Shown here: positions 1 through 8,465 of the stretch, one piece after another | How the letters are laid out: each line of letters starts with the position of its first letter | How positions within the stretch are numbered: the stretch's first letter is position 1 | Assembly: GCA_025782395.1 (NCBI GenBank) | Contig: JALGZD010000102.1 | Span: 1 to 64,000 of the forward strand | Direction of reading: 5' to 3' | Source of the DNA: a bacterium | GTDB taxonomy: Bacteria > Joyebacterota > Joyebacteria > Joyebacterales > Joyebacteraceae | DNA: 64,000 bases | Notes under the pieces: generated by a model | What the model saw: the letters and a program-made list of their open reading frames with translations, nothing else | What the model was told of the DNA's origin: nothing | Database searches by the model: none | Translations under genes and position numbers: made by a program

Positions 1-39
1 GTAGAACAGCCGTGGCTTGAACTCCTTGTGTCCTTGCAT
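1..39 (-). CDS. N-terminus of a possible IS1182-like transposase (cut by window edge)
   Basis: Only the first 13 codons lie in the window, reading MQGHKEFKPRLFY from an ATG at 37-39. A strong Shine-Dalgarno stretch (GGAGGGGG) sits about 8 bases upstream. The opening resembles from memory the start of IS1182/DDE-type transposases (MQGKK..LF..F), but 13 residues cannot prove this. A well-formed promoter lies just upstream at 66-94, so this is probably an expressed gene start rather than a decayed fragment. The rest lies outside the window. Confidence 0.4.
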   Translation of the reverse strand, partial: MQGHKEFKPRLFY

Positions 40-65
40 ATCAGAACCCCCTCCTGGCTGGCTGT

Positions 66-94
66 ATTGTAGCCTCCAGGAACGAGTTCGGCAA
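66..94 (-). promoter_or_regulatory. Sigma-70-type promoter for the left-edge gene
   Basis: Reading the minus strand, a -35 box TTGCCG (89-94) is followed by a 17-base spacer and a -10 box TACAAT (66-71). The start codon of the left-edge ORF lies about 27 bases downstream of the -10 box. Confidence 0.5.
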
Positions 95-271
95 CAGACC
101 CGTACATCGTGACCCACCCAGCCGGTTGAGGAAGCTGGTCTCTTTCGCGCTCACTAGCAATGCCCTTTCGCCCGGACCGCTCCCGTGTGCTATTCTTGCT
201 GCCCGGCGCTGTTCGCAGCCCTTTCCAGGCGCCTCGCGGACCGACATGGCCCCGGACGGAGAACCGCTGAC

Positions 272-1162
272 TTGCAGACATCACACCTGGGCGAGCTTCT
301 TTCCATAGCCGCTGCCGTCATATGGGCCGGCTCAGTAGTGCTGTTCCGGATGAGCGCACGTAGCCTTGGACCACTGGCGCTCAACTTCTTCAAGAATATC
401 GTTGCCACTCTGCTGCTTCTCGCGACCCTGGCCGTCCTCAGGCAGGAACTCGTCAGGGCGGTGCCTGTGCTCGACTATTGCATGCTGCTTGCCGCGGGCG
501 TCGTCGGGATCACGGTGGCCGACACCCTCTTTCTCAGAGGACTCAATCTGGTCGGGGCCGGCCGTTCACAGATCGTCAGCTCCTCATACAGCCCGTTCGT
601 TATCGCTCTCTCGTTCGTCTTTCTCGGCGAACGCCTGTCCCCCGGGGATCTCGCGGGAACCGCTTTCATTCTCTTCGGGATCGTTCTGTCCGCCCGCCGG
701 GTTTCGGCCAGCGAGGTCTCCCCGGCAGATATGCGAAAGGGCATCATCGTCTCAACGATTTCATTCGCACTCATGGCTCTTGGCGTCGTCCTCACGAAGC
801 CGGTCCTCGATCGCTCTCCTGTCCTGTGGGCCACCACGATCCGACTGCTAGGCGGAGTTGCAGGGCTGGTTCTGATCGCGATCGTCTCCCCGAAGCATCG
901 CTACCTGTGGCGTTCCCTGCGCCCATCACGGTCCTGGCGGATCACGATTCCCGCATCCGTCATGGGAGCCTACATAGCGATGCTCGTGTGGCTTGCAGGG
1001 ATGAAGTTCACGCAGGCCTCGACTGCCGCCATTCTGAACCAGCTCAGCGCCGTCTTTGTGCTCCCGATAGCCGCCGTCTTTCTGAAGGAACCCGTGACCA
1101 AACAGAAGCTGGGAGCCGTTGCGAGCGCGTTGGCCGGCGTTGTCCTTGTAACGTTTTTCTGA
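272..1162 (+). CDS. EamA/DMT-family transporter
   Basis: This is a roughly 296-residue inner-membrane protein with about ten hydrophobic segments in two repeated halves, the usual architecture of EamA (drug/metabolite transporter) proteins. The first half contains the GRSQIVSSSYSPFVIALSFVFLGE-type region and the second the ASTAAILNQLSAVFVLP region. In both, a small-residue helix precedes a conserved Pro and an acidic residue near LGE or LKE. The substrate cannot be told from sequence. I prefer the TTG at 272 because membrane segment 1 begins just after it and GGAG lies about 11 bases upstream. An in-frame GTG at 185 has no ribosome-binding site and would add about 29 non-membrane residues. 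The gene converges with the arfB-like gene. Confidence 0.8.
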   Translation: MQTSHLGELLSIAAAVIWAGSVVLFRMSARSLGPLALNFFKNIVATLLLLATLAVLRQELVRAVPVLDYCMLLAAGVVGITVADTLFLRGLNLVGAGRSQIVSSSYSPFVIALSFVFLGERLSPGDLAGTAFILFGIVLSARRVSASEVSPADMRKGIIVSTISFALMALGVVLTKPVLDRSPVLWATTIRLLGGVAGLVLIAIVSPKHRYLWRSLRPSRSWRITIPASVMGAYIAMLVWLAGMKFTQASTAAILNQLSAVFVLPIAAVFLKEPVTKQKLGAVASALAGVVLVTFF

Positions 1163-1217
1163 GAAGACTCCGCGATCCTCCCACGGACCATTCGTCCCAG
1201 CAGCTTCTCAAGCGCGT

Positions 1218-1637
1218 TCAGTCCGCCTCCACATCCTTTCTCAGCCGTTTCCTTTGCGACTTCTGCCGCTTCGCTTCCAGCCGTCGCTCCTTCGATGCGC
1301 GCGTCGGCGCGGTGGACCTTCTTCGTTTCCTTCGGCTTGCCGCCTTCTTCACAAGTGCCACGAACCTGTCGAGTGCATCCTGACGATTCCTCTCCTGCGT
1401 TCTGTAGCGTCTCGCGTCAATCACGAGCACGCCACGCCGCGAGACACGCTTCCCACCAAGACTGACGAGTCTTTCCTTCACCTCATCAGGAAGCGTCGCG
1501 GACGCCCGGATATCGAAGCGGAGCTGGACGGCCGTCGCAACCTTGTTGACGTTCTGACCGCCAGGGCCGGAGGCCCGAACGAACTCAAATCCAAGCTCCG
1601 AGTCATCTATCGAGATGTGATCGGTGATCCTCAGCAC
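1218..1637 (-). CDS. arfB: ArfB-type peptidyl-tRNA hydrolase (ribosome rescue)
   Basis: A 139-residue single-domain class-I release-factor-like protein. The catalytic GGQ lies at residues 26-28 in the context SGPGGQNVNK. There is no codon-recognition domain. The C-terminal tail (about 100-135) is rich in Arg and Lys, matching the ArfB/YaeJ tail that enters the empty mRNA channel of stalled ribosomes. Family knowledge says it hydrolyses peptidyl-tRNA on non-stop ribosomes. The start is a GTG at 1635-1637. It stands about 100 bases downstream of the permease gene and may share its transcript. Confidence 0.88.
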   Translation of the reverse strand: MLRITDHISIDDSELGFEFVRASGPGGQNVNKVATAVQLRFDIRASATLPDEVKERLVSLGGKRVSRRGVLVIDARRYRTQERNRQDALDRFVALVKKAASRRKRRRSTAPTRASKERRLEAKRQKSQRKRLRKDVEAD

Positions 1638-1738
1638 CGTGCCCCCGCTCTCCGCCGGCAGCGCTGTCGCCGGCCCCTGCCTCGCGCAGGACTCTCATAG
1701 CACTTCCTTTCCAGATGCGGCGTCCGCCGAGGCTGAGG

Positions 1739-2824
1739 CTATGGATCCTGCCCCTGCCGCTTCACTCCGATCGATCCGAGAACCCGGATGGGATCCCCGA
1801 GCACATCCTGGACATAGAGCATCTGGACCAGCACCACGATAACGACCACAAGCGGCGTTGCAAAGAGTACGCCCGCCGCTCCAAGCAGGACACCCATCAG
1901 TATCTGCGCGCTGATGAGCAGTGCGGGCGGTAGCGACACTGCTTTCTGGTCTATGAGCGGTGTGATGATGTAGTTCTCGAGAACCTGGACGATCGTGAAT
2001 ACCAGCACCACATAGAGCGCCTTCACCGGTTCATCAGTCAGCGCCACGAGTATCGCGGGTATGGCGCCTACTGCGGGTCCCACGTACGGCACAAACGTCG
2101 CCAACGCCGCGAAGAGACCCAGCGTGAGAGCCAGCGGGATGCCTGCGATAAGAAGCCCCACTATCGTGAGAACTCCGACGACCAGCATCGAGGCCAGTCG
2201 CCCCGCGATCCAGCGTCTGATCACATGGGTCAGCGCAACCACAACCTCCCCAGCTCTCGCACGCCGAGAGACCGGAAGAAGTCGCAGTGCTCCCTTCACA
2301 TACGTCTTCGGCGATGCGGCTACGTATATCCCGACCACGAGGATAATCACAAGATCGATGATGCCCGTAAACGCCCCTGACAACAGGCCCCTCATCGGAC
2401 GAAGCACCCCGCCCCCGAGCGCCAAGAGTTCCTTGGGCTCGATCGTCAGCGACAGGAGCTTTCGACTCCACTCGTATTCTCGAAGCGCTGCTCCCGCCTT
2501 TGAGACAGCGCTCGGGATCAGGTCCACGAATTCCGACAGTTGGGCTCCGACACGCGGCCCCAGTCCCCAAAGCAATGCCACCCCGAAGAAGAGAAGCCCC
2601 GCAACCGTCGCGCCGAGCACGAGGCTCCGTGGAAATGGTGTTCTCTCCGACACGAATGACGCAACGCCGTCGAGAAGAACAGCAAGCAGTAGACCGGCGA
2701 AAACCATCAGGAATACGTGCACAGCGCTGCCGAGAACGAAGAGGGTAAGCGCGACGATCACGACCAGGCTGATCGCGATGAGCACACGTCGGGTGAAATC
2801 ACCATGTGCAGGCATTCCGGTCAT
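1739..2824 (-). CDS. AI-2E family (PerM-like) membrane permease
   Basis: A 361-residue polytopic membrane protein with paired N-terminal helices, a soluble loop (about 90-150), and a hydrophobic C-terminal half. This half carries the family pattern of small and Pro residues around PYVGPAVGAIPAILVAL and a late LENYIITPLI segment. AI-2E family proteins include autoinducer-2 exporters and Na+/H+ antiporters, and the substrate is not predictable here. The ATG at 2824 overlaps the msrB stop as ATGA, so translation is probably coupled to msrB. Confidence 0.85.
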   Translation of the reverse strand: MTGMPAHGDFTRRVLIAISLVVIVALTLFVLGSAVHVFLMVFAGLLLAVLLDGVASFVSERTPFPRSLVLGATVAGLLFFGVALLWGLGPRVGAQLSEFVDLIPSAVSKAGAALREYEWSRKLLSLTIEPKELLALGGGVLRPMRGLLSGAFTGIIDLVIILVVGIYVAASPKTYVKGALRLLPVSRRARAGEVVVALTHVIRRWIAGRLASMLVVGVLTIVGLLIAGIPLALTLGLFAALATFVPYVGPAVGAIPAILVALTDEPVKALYVVLVFTIVQVLENYIITPLIDQKAVSLPPALLISAQILMGVLLGAAGVLFATPLVVVIVVLVQMLYVQDVLGDPIRVLGSIGVKRQGQDP

Positions 2825-3240
2825 CGGTCCTCCTTCGGGTTTTTACCTCTCTCATCAAGGACGATCGACAGGGAGTTGATGCAGTATCGCAGCCCGGTCG
2901 GCTGAGGCCCGTCCTCGAAAACGTGTCCCAGATGTGCACCGCAGCTCCGGCAAAGCACTTCAACCCGGAAGCGAAGTGAGTCTTCATCTTCGTCTGTCTT
3001 CACACTGTAGTCGTGAGCCGGCTTCCAGAAACTCGGCCACCCCGCGCCCGACTGGAACTTGTTCTCACCCCGGAAGAGCACCTCGCCGCAACAGACACAT
3101 CTGAATACCCCGTCACCCACGTAGCTGTCGTACTCACCACTGAACGGAGCCTCGGTCCCTCCCTCGCGCGTGATGTGGTAGACATCCGCATCCAGTTCTC
3201 GTCGCCATTCCTCTTTGCTCTTCCTCTTCTTCTCACTCAT
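2821..3240 (-). CDS. msrB: Peptide-methionine (R)-S-oxide reductase MsrB
   Basis: 139 residues, full length for MsrB. It reduces methionine-R-sulfoxide in damaged proteins. Zinc-binding cysteine pairs are visible at C48/C51 (CVCC region) and C97/C100 (CRSCGAHLGHVF). The catalytic cysteine is C120 in the signature RYCINS. The SGAGWPSF motif is at about 64-71. No signal peptide is present, so it is probably cytoplasmic. It lies downstream of a broken DsrE-like gene and overlaps the permease gene by four bases. Confidence 0.95.
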   Translation of the reverse strand: MSEKKRKSKEEWRRELDADVYHITREGGTEAPFSGEYDSYVGDGVFRCVCCGEVLFRGENKFQSGAGWPSFWKPAHDYSVKTDEDEDSLRFRVEVLCRSCGAHLGHVFEDGPQPTGLRYCINSLSIVLDERGKNPKEDR

Positions 3241-3263
3241 CCAGAGATACCTCGCAGGCGATC

Positions 3264-3511
3264 TCAGATAGTAACCACGGGCCCCGTTCCTGACAAAGCG
3301 GCAACGATATCCTGCATCGTTCCCACCCGACCGACCCTGAGTCTGTTCCCCAGTTTGAAGAACTCAACGCAGGTACCACACGCAACGAGATCTACTCCGG
3401 CTTTTCCTCTCTGCCGGCGAGCTTTCGAAAGAAGGAGGCAATGAGCATGGTGCCAAGCTCACGGTCCCCACTTCCCATCGTCTGATTGTTCACGACGAAC
3501 ACGGTTGCCAC
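3264..3511 (-). pseudogene. DsrE/YedF-like sulfur-relay protein, frameshifted with internal deletion
   Basis: A GTG at 3509-3511, eight bases after GGAG, starts VATVFVVNNQTMGSGDRELG and continues to a TAG at 3392-3394 after 39 codons. In another frame the sequence resumes as AGVDLVACGTCVEFFKLGNR and ends ..GPVVTI with a TGA at 3264-3266. Together these match the beginning and end of the DsrE-like C-terminal domain of YedF (compare the TMGxGDxELG and CGTC motifs). About 30-40 residues are missing in the middle and the frame is broken. The CxxC-type ACGTC is retained. A single sequencing error would not explain the missing segment, so I call it a pseudogene. Confidence 0.7.
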
Positions 3512-3583
3512 GCGCACGGCTCCTTTCCTGGTGCGGCTGACTTCTCTCGCTTCAGTCCTTCGTACAGCATCCCGACGACGGAT

Positions 3584-4585
3584 TCAAGTGGGCATCGCCT
3601 CGACCGGAGGTTCTTCCCGCACCGTTCTTCTGTACTCAATCCACGCTGGGACAGCCCTGAAGCCGAGCTCGAGATTGAGTCCGAACATCGGGTTGTTCTC
3701 TTCGTTGTCGGTCTCGATCACGTCCACTCCCCGGTCACGAGCGAACTCGACACCCCGCACTTTGAGCGCCGTCGCTATGCCGCGACGGCGATGCGTTCTG
3801 ACAACACCGGTGAGTCCCGTGTAGAGCTTCTTCGGATCGGCCTCGGAAAGCCAGACGCCGCTATGTCCCACGTAGCGCTCACCGTCCCGTGCGAACCAGT
3901 GCGCATCTGCGTCAAACGCAGGGTTTTCGAACCGCGTGCAGAAGTGCTCGAACGTCTCCTTCGTTGGAGGATCCGTGAACGGCACATCCTGGGAGAGCTC
4001 CCAATCGAGCTCGTAGTACGAGCGTTTCCAGTCCTTGTCAACCTGCGGGAGCTCGGAAAGGCGGAGTATCTTGATCTTCTGCTCATCCATCCGTGCGGAG
4101 AGACCGGCGAATCGCTCGAAGTCGAACTCCGCAATGCTGAGGCGCGACACGGCGTAGCGCATCACGGATTCGTACCCCCGACTCGTGATGAATCGCACAT
4201 ACTCCGGTTTGTCCTCACGCGTCCACCCCGTCAGCCAAATGGGGTTCCGAGGCTCAAGCTCGACCACCAAGAAATCGTGAAACCGGCTCCCGTATCCTCG
4301 TCTCTGAAATCCGGGGTGAACCTCAACCTCGACGTAGTACTTGCCCGGCTTGTGGCACCACGGCATCTCGCCGTAGGTGCCGACCGCCACAACATCCCCG
4401 TCCACCTCCCCTATGAAACGCTCCAGCACAAATCTACGATCTCTGTTTTCGTCCCTGTACCGGAACTGGCGCACCGATGTGCGCTCATCCGGCCAGAGCG
4501 CGTTGGTGATCCGGATCACTGCCTCGTAGTCGGCGTCACACCGTTCGAATGGACGAATCGTCATTGTTCCGTCTGGTCTCTTCAC
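3584..4585 (-). CDS. Two-domain GNAT acetyltransferase (copy 1)
   Basis: About 333 residues with two GNAT folds. The acetyl-CoA-binding R/Q-x-x-G-x-G/A motif is seen in the first domain (QRRGYGS, near residue 95) and the second (HRRRGIATAL, near 260). The last part (ETDNEENNPMFGLNLELGF) matches the other two copies. The acceptor substrate is unknown. The GTG at 4585 overlaps the stop of copy 2 as GTGA. An ATG seven codons later (4564) is an alternative start. Three homologous genes sit head to tail here, which indicates local duplication. Confidence 0.85.
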   Translation of the reverse strand: MKRPDGTMTIRPFERCDADYEAVIRITNALWPDERTSVRQFRYRDENRDRRFVLERFIGEVDGDVVAVGTYGEMPWCHKPGKYYVEVEVHPGFQRRGYGSRFHDFLVVELEPRNPIWLTGWTREDKPEYVRFITSRGYESVMRYAVSRLSIAEFDFERFAGLSARMDEQKIKILRLSELPQVDKDWKRSYYELDWELSQDVPFTDPPTKETFEHFCTRFENPAFDADAHWFARDGERYVGHSGVWLSEADPKKLYTGLTGVVRTHRRRGIATALKVRGVEFARDRGVDVIETDNEENNPMFGLNLELGFRAVPAWIEYRRTVREEPPVEAMPT

Positions 4586-5568
4586 GTGTGTGTCTCCGTG
4601 TTCTCCTGATTCAGTTCATTTGCGAAGCTGAGCCAGCCCGGCATCCGGCGGAACCCCAGCTTGACGTTCAGATCGTACATCGGGTTGTTCTCCTCATTGT
4701 CGGTGAGGAGGTAGCTGACGTTCCTGTGTCCGGCCAGCTCTATCGTGTGAACCTTGAGCTCCGTCGCGATCCCCTTCCGCCTGTGCGCTCTGAGCACGCC
4801 GGTCAGCCCCACATAGAGCCGGCTCTGGTCCGCGAGGGCCAACCAGAGGCTCGACATGCCTACATAGTCGTCCCCGTCCAGAGCAATGAACCACGACTCA
4901 GGAAGAAACGCGGGGTGATCGAACTGCTTGATCCACAGATCATATGGACGCCGTGTGAGCGGATCCGGCATTGGCACATCCTTCAGGATCTCCCAGACCA
5001 GATCGTAGAGTTTGCGTTTGTACTCAGGATCCGTCTTCGAAAGCTCAGCCACCGTGGCGATCGCGAGCCCGTGGGATTGGGCCCGCCCCCGGTACCCGGC
5101 AAAGACCTCCCAATCGAAGTCCGCGACATCCAGCCGCGACACCTCCTGCCTCTGCGTCTGTCTGAAGCCGCGCTTGGCCAAAAACCTGACGTACTCGTCC
5201 ATGTCCTCACGCGTATCCGTGGTGAGCTTCTGCGGACGGTTCTCGCACTTGGACAGAATCTCCACGATGTGATCGTAAAGGGATGAACCAATGCCCCGCC
5301 GCTGGTGATCCGGCAGCACCTGAATGTAGATAAAGTACTTGCCCGGCTTGTAGCTCCACGCGGGCTCACCGAATGATGCGTACGCCACGACCTTCCCCTT
5401 CTCTTCCCACATGAGACGTTGAAAATAGAACCTAGGGTCCCGGTTGGCGTCGTTCGCTCTCATTCCCTCAGTGCTCTCCAGATACTCGGGCCAGAGCATA
5501 TTGTGGATCTCCGCAACCGCTTCGTAGTCCGCGTCTGTCTTGCTGAAAGCTCGTATCAGTTGTGTCAT
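4582..5568 (-). CDS. Two-domain GNAT acetyltransferase (copy 2)
   Basis: About 328 residues, paralogous to its two neighbours. The CoA-binding loops are HQRRGIGSSLY (first domain) and HRRKGIATELK (second domain), and the C-terminal block ends LTDNEENNPMYDLNVKLGF. I chose the ATG at 5568 because GGAG lies seven bases upstream and the alignment with the other copies begins there (DADYEAV). The in-frame extension to 5628 would overlap the upstream gene. The gene starts 20 bases after copy 3 and overlaps copy 1 by four bases, so the three form one transcription unit. Confidence 0.85.
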   Translation of the reverse strand: MTQLIRAFSKTDADYEAVAEIHNMLWPEYLESTEGMRANDANRDPRFYFQRLMWEEKGKVVAYASFGEPAWSYKPGKYFIYIQVLPDHQRRGIGSSLYDHIVEILSKCENRPQKLTTDTREDMDEYVRFLAKRGFRQTQRQEVSRLDVADFDWEVFAGYRGRAQSHGLAIATVAELSKTDPEYKRKLYDLVWEILKDVPMPDPLTRRPYDLWIKQFDHPAFLPESWFIALDGDDYVGMSSLWLALADQSRLYVGLTGVLRAHRRKGIATELKVHTIELAGHRNVSYLLTDNEENNPMYDLNVKLGFRRMPGWLSFANELNQENTETHT

Positions 5569-5588
5569 GTCGTTCTCCGTTTCCATTA

Positions 5589-6557
5589 TCAGTTGTCGGC
5601 CGTCAGTGTCTTCTTGAAGCTCAACCACCCCGGTCGCGGCTTGAACCCGAGCTCCACGTTGAGACCGTACATCGGGTTACTCTCCTCGTTGTCGGTCTCA
5701 ATCACCCGGGCGCCGTACTCCTTTGCGAAGCGGATCCCTCGGACCTTGAGTCCTGTCGCGATACCTCTGCGCCGGTGACTTCTCACCACACCCGTCAGAC
5801 CTGTTCCCAGCCTGTCCGGAGCGGCCAGCCGCTTCGCGAGTTCGGTCATACCGACGTACGCCCCATCGTGTGTAGCGATGAACCAGGCGTCCGGCAGAAA
5901 CGAGGGACTCTCGAGCCACTTCAAGAACTGCTCGAACGGCTGCTTCGTGATCGGATCCGGCGACGGTACATCCTTCAGGAGTTCGTAAGTGAGCTCCCAC
6001 ATCTTCTCGCGAAGCTTGGGATCGATGCCCTCCAGCTCGGCGAATGTCCTGATCTCGACACCCTGTTCGAGCACCTTCTCTTCGGCTCCACGGAAACGCT
6101 CTTCATCGAAATCGGCAAGCGTGAGCCACGAGACCTCGTCCCGCATCGTCCGCTCATAGCCGCGTGACGTCAGGAAGCGAACTCCCTGCGGTTGATCCTC
6201 GCGCGCGTACGAAGTCAACATCGTTGGCTTGAGCTCCCGTCCGCTCAGAATTTCCACAGCGTGATCGTACAAGCTCGATCCGATTCCCCGTCTCTGTCGG
6301 TCCGGTAGAATCCTCACCTGGATGAAATACTTGCCTGGAATGTGATCCCACGACGACTCGCCGCATGACACGTAGCCCACAACCACCCCCTGGAGCTCGG
6401 TCACGAAGCGCTTGAACATGTACTTCCGATCCCGCGCGTCGTCCCAGTATCTCGTTCCTTCGATCGACGATGGCTCGTCAGGCCAGATGGCGTTCACGAG
6501 TGAGATCATGGCCTCATAGTCAGCGTCCGAATAGTCGAATTCTCGTATCGTCAACAT
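5589..6557 (-). CDS. Two-domain GNAT acetyltransferase (copy 3, first of operon)
   Basis: 322 residues with two GNAT modules: DRQRRGIGSSLY near residue 95 and HRRRGIATGLK near 260. It starts MLTIREFDYSDADYEAM and is the promoter-proximal member of the triplet. It follows a roughly 330-base untranslated leader and a promoter at 6895-6924. Two GNAT domains in one chain occur in mycothiol-synthase-like and aminoglycoside-acetyltransferase-like families, but nothing here fixes the substrate. Shared motifs across copies include a conserved early Trp-Pro (IWPDE/LWPE) and DNEE(S/N)NPM. Confidence 0.85.
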   Translation of the reverse strand: MLTIREFDYSDADYEAMISLVNAIWPDEPSSIEGTRYWDDARDRKYMFKRFVTELQGVVVGYVSCGESSWDHIPGKYFIQVRILPDRQRRGIGSSLYDHAVEILSGRELKPTMLTSYAREDQPQGVRFLTSRGYERTMRDEVSWLTLADFDEERFRGAEEKVLEQGVEIRTFAELEGIDPKLREKMWELTYELLKDVPSPDPITKQPFEQFLKWLESPSFLPDAWFIATHDGAYVGMTELAKRLAAPDRLGTGLTGVVRSHRRRGIATGLKVRGIRFAKEYGARVIETDNEESNPMYGLNVELGFKPRPGWLSFKKTLTADN

Positions 6558-6775
6558 CGTGTGCTCCTCATCACGGCGGTTGAACGCCGCGTCTGTTTCT
6601 GAATAGCAGTCATCACCTGTGTCCAGTCACCCAAGCCACGTGGGTAAAGGCGCAGGCAGAGTCACAGGCTCCGCCGAAAACCGTGATATCCTGATGTCGC
6701 TGGATCTACTGTCATACGAGAGGTGGCTCCCAGCGTCTGTCCGGGAACCCCAAGGCATCATCGGGATCTGAACAG
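6558..6775 (-). other. Long untranslated leader of the GNAT operon
   Basis: No gene is visible between the mini-ORF at 6776-6835 and the first GNAT start. The stretch contains short inverted repeats, for example a GCGGCG..CGCCGC-type hairpin near 6573-6591 and a CCACGTGG palindrome near 6636. I looked for T-box, cobalamin, glycine and c-di-GMP riboswitch core motifs and recognised none. It could be a structured regulatory RNA, or simply a long leader. Confidence 0.35.
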
Positions 6776-6835
6776 CTAGAGGGCTCGTCTCTCGAGGCGC
6801 GGCATCACACGGCTCGCCTGGCTAATGTCCGACAT
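6776..6835 (-). CDS. Possible 19-residue leader peptide upstream of the GNAT operon
   Basis: An ATG at 6833-6835 follows a strong Shine-Dalgarno (GGAGG, seven bases away) and encodes MSDISQASRVMPRLERRAL before a TAG. It lies about 50 bases downstream of a good promoter and about 220 bases before the first GNAT gene. There are four Arg codons and no run of one amino acid typical of classic attenuators. It could be a regulatory upstream ORF or a small protein. Evidence is limited to the ribosome-binding site and position. Confidence 0.4.
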   Translation of the reverse strand: MSDISQASRVMPRLERRAL

Positions 6836-6894
6836 CAAGCACCTCCTCTGCACTGCTGACCCTTGACGATTGAAGTATTTACACCTTGAAAGTG

Positions 6895-6924
6895 ATCATA
6901 TCGTTCTGTTGGAGCCGACGTCAA
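6895..6924 (-). promoter_or_regulatory. Sigma-70-type promoter for the GNAT operon
   Basis: On the minus strand, -35 TTGACG (6919-6924), an 18-base spacer and -10 TATGAT (6895-6900). This is among the best consensus matches found in the window. It lies just downstream of the pyk stop codon and drives the leader and GNAT triplet. Confidence 0.6.
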
Positions 6925-6964
6925 GCAGAAACGTTGAACACATTCCGGGTCGCGTCGTCCTGCT

Positions 6965-8377
6965 CTACGCGGTCACGACCTTGATGAGATTCGTTGTGCC
7001 CGGCACATACAGAGGGAGACCGGCCGTGATGACGAGCCGCTCGCCCTTCCGGACAAGGCCGGTCTCGAGCGCCACATGAACCACACGCTCCTCGATTGCG
7101 GCATCGCTATCACCGGGTTCGGCCATGACCGGAACCGTCCCCCAGACCAGCGCCAGCTGTCTATAGGTCTCCGGCCGGGGTGTCGGCGCGATCACCGGCT
7201 GTGCCGGTCTGTGTCGTGCCACGAGGCGTGTCGTGCTCCCCGTGTATGTGAAGGTGACTATCGCTGCGGCATCGAGCTCTCGCGCCATACTGCAAGCCGC
7301 GCGGGCCACCGATTCCTCCGGCTTGACGCCGCTCCCCTTGCTATACATGGATAACCATCGTTCGTGAGGAATGCCCTCTTCTGCGCTTTCGGCAATCCTG
7401 CTCATCATCCCCACTGCCTCAACCGGATAGCTCCCGATCGCGGTCTCCTCGGACAGCATGACGGCATCGCTTCCGTCGAGGATGGCGTTGGCGACGTCCG
7501 TTACTTCAGCTCTTGTCGGCCGCGGATTGCTCTGCATCGACATGAGCATCTGTGTCGCCGTGATCACCGGCTTCGCCGCCCAGTTGGCCTTCTCAATGAT
7601 CATCTTCTGGATGCCTGGAACCTGTTCGATCGGAACCTCGACGCCCAGGTCTCCCCTTGCCACCATTACGCCGTCCACCTCTGCGAGAATCGCGTCGAGT
7701 TCGACAAGAGCCTCGCGCTTCTCGATCTTTGCTATGACCGGGATCCGGCCGGACGCATCTCCCATGGCTTCCCGGACGACGCGTATGTCGCGTGCGCTTT
7801 TCACGAATGAGAGCGCCACATAGTCCACGCCCGCTGCGATCCCAAAAGCCAGATCGAGGCGGTCCTTGTCCGAGAAAGCCGAGGCGGATATGGAGCGTTC
7901 CGGAAGATTGATGCCTTTGCGAGCCCCCAGCGTACCACCGACCACGACCGTGCAGTCGATCGCCGTCCCGCTGACGCGCTCCACGCCGAGTTCGATGGCT
8001 CCGTCGCTGAGGAGGATCGTGTCTCCCGGAGCCACATCTGCAGGCAGCCCCGCATACGTGACGGAGACCTCTCCGGCGTCACCGGGCACATCAAGTGTAG
8101 TCAGGATGAAGGGCCGGCCTGGAGCAAGGATGACAGGACCGCTCGCCAGTGGCCCGGTTCGGATCTTGGGACCGGCCAAGTCCTGAAGGATAGCTATCGG
8201 GTGATTGAGATCGTGGCCCGCTTCACGGATGAAAGCAATGACGGCTCCGTGTTCCTCCTGCGTTCCGTGCGAGAAGTTGAGGCGGGCGACGTCCATGCCT
8301 GCGTCGATCAGCCTCCTGATACCCTCACGCGAATCGCTCGCCGGCCCGATCGTGCAGACTAGCCGCGTCCGTCTCAT
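6965..8377 (-). CDS. pyk: Pyruvate kinase
   Basis: 470 residues, typical of bacterial pyruvate kinase. It converts phosphoenolpyruvate and ADP to pyruvate and ATP in glycolysis. It begins MRRTRLVCTIGPAS with the conserved ARLNFSHG at about 32-39. The active-site block MVARGDLGVEVP and the ITATQMLMSM segment follow, with the B domain inserted around 70-170 and a C-terminal regulatory domain including FTYTGSTTRLVARHRP. No PEP-utilizer C-terminal extension is present. It lies about 90 bases downstream of the RNase G gene. Confidence 0.96.
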   Translation of the reverse strand: MRRTRLVCTIGPASDSREGIRRLIDAGMDVARLNFSHGTQEEHGAVIAFIREAGHDLNHPIAILQDLAGPKIRTGPLASGPVILAPGRPFILTTLDVPGDAGEVSVTYAGLPADVAPGDTILLSDGAIELGVERVSGTAIDCTVVVGGTLGARKGINLPERSISASAFSDKDRLDLAFGIAAGVDYVALSFVKSARDIRVVREAMGDASGRIPVIAKIEKREALVELDAILAEVDGVMVARGDLGVEVPIEQVPGIQKMIIEKANWAAKPVITATQMLMSMQSNPRPTRAEVTDVANAILDGSDAVMLSEETAIGSYPVEAVGMMSRIAESAEEGIPHERWLSMYSKGSGVKPEESVARAACSMARELDAAAIVTFTYTGSTTRLVARHRPAQPVIAPTPRPETYRQLALVWGTVPVMAEPGDSDAAIEERVVHVALETGLVRKGERLVITAGLPLYVPGTTNLIKVVTA

Positions 8378-8465
8378 CGGTCGTCTCTCTCCCCCGCCCG
8401 AGCTTCACAACGTTCGTGTTATCCGGCGATCCGGCCATCGCGGTCTCTCACAGCACCGGCTCCCT

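Noticed and set aside
6558-6775. Known riboswitch or T-box in the GNAT leader
   Set aside because: No recognisable core motif of T-box, cobalamin, glycine, c-di-GMP, guanidine or fluoride classes was found by eye. It needs a covariance-model search.
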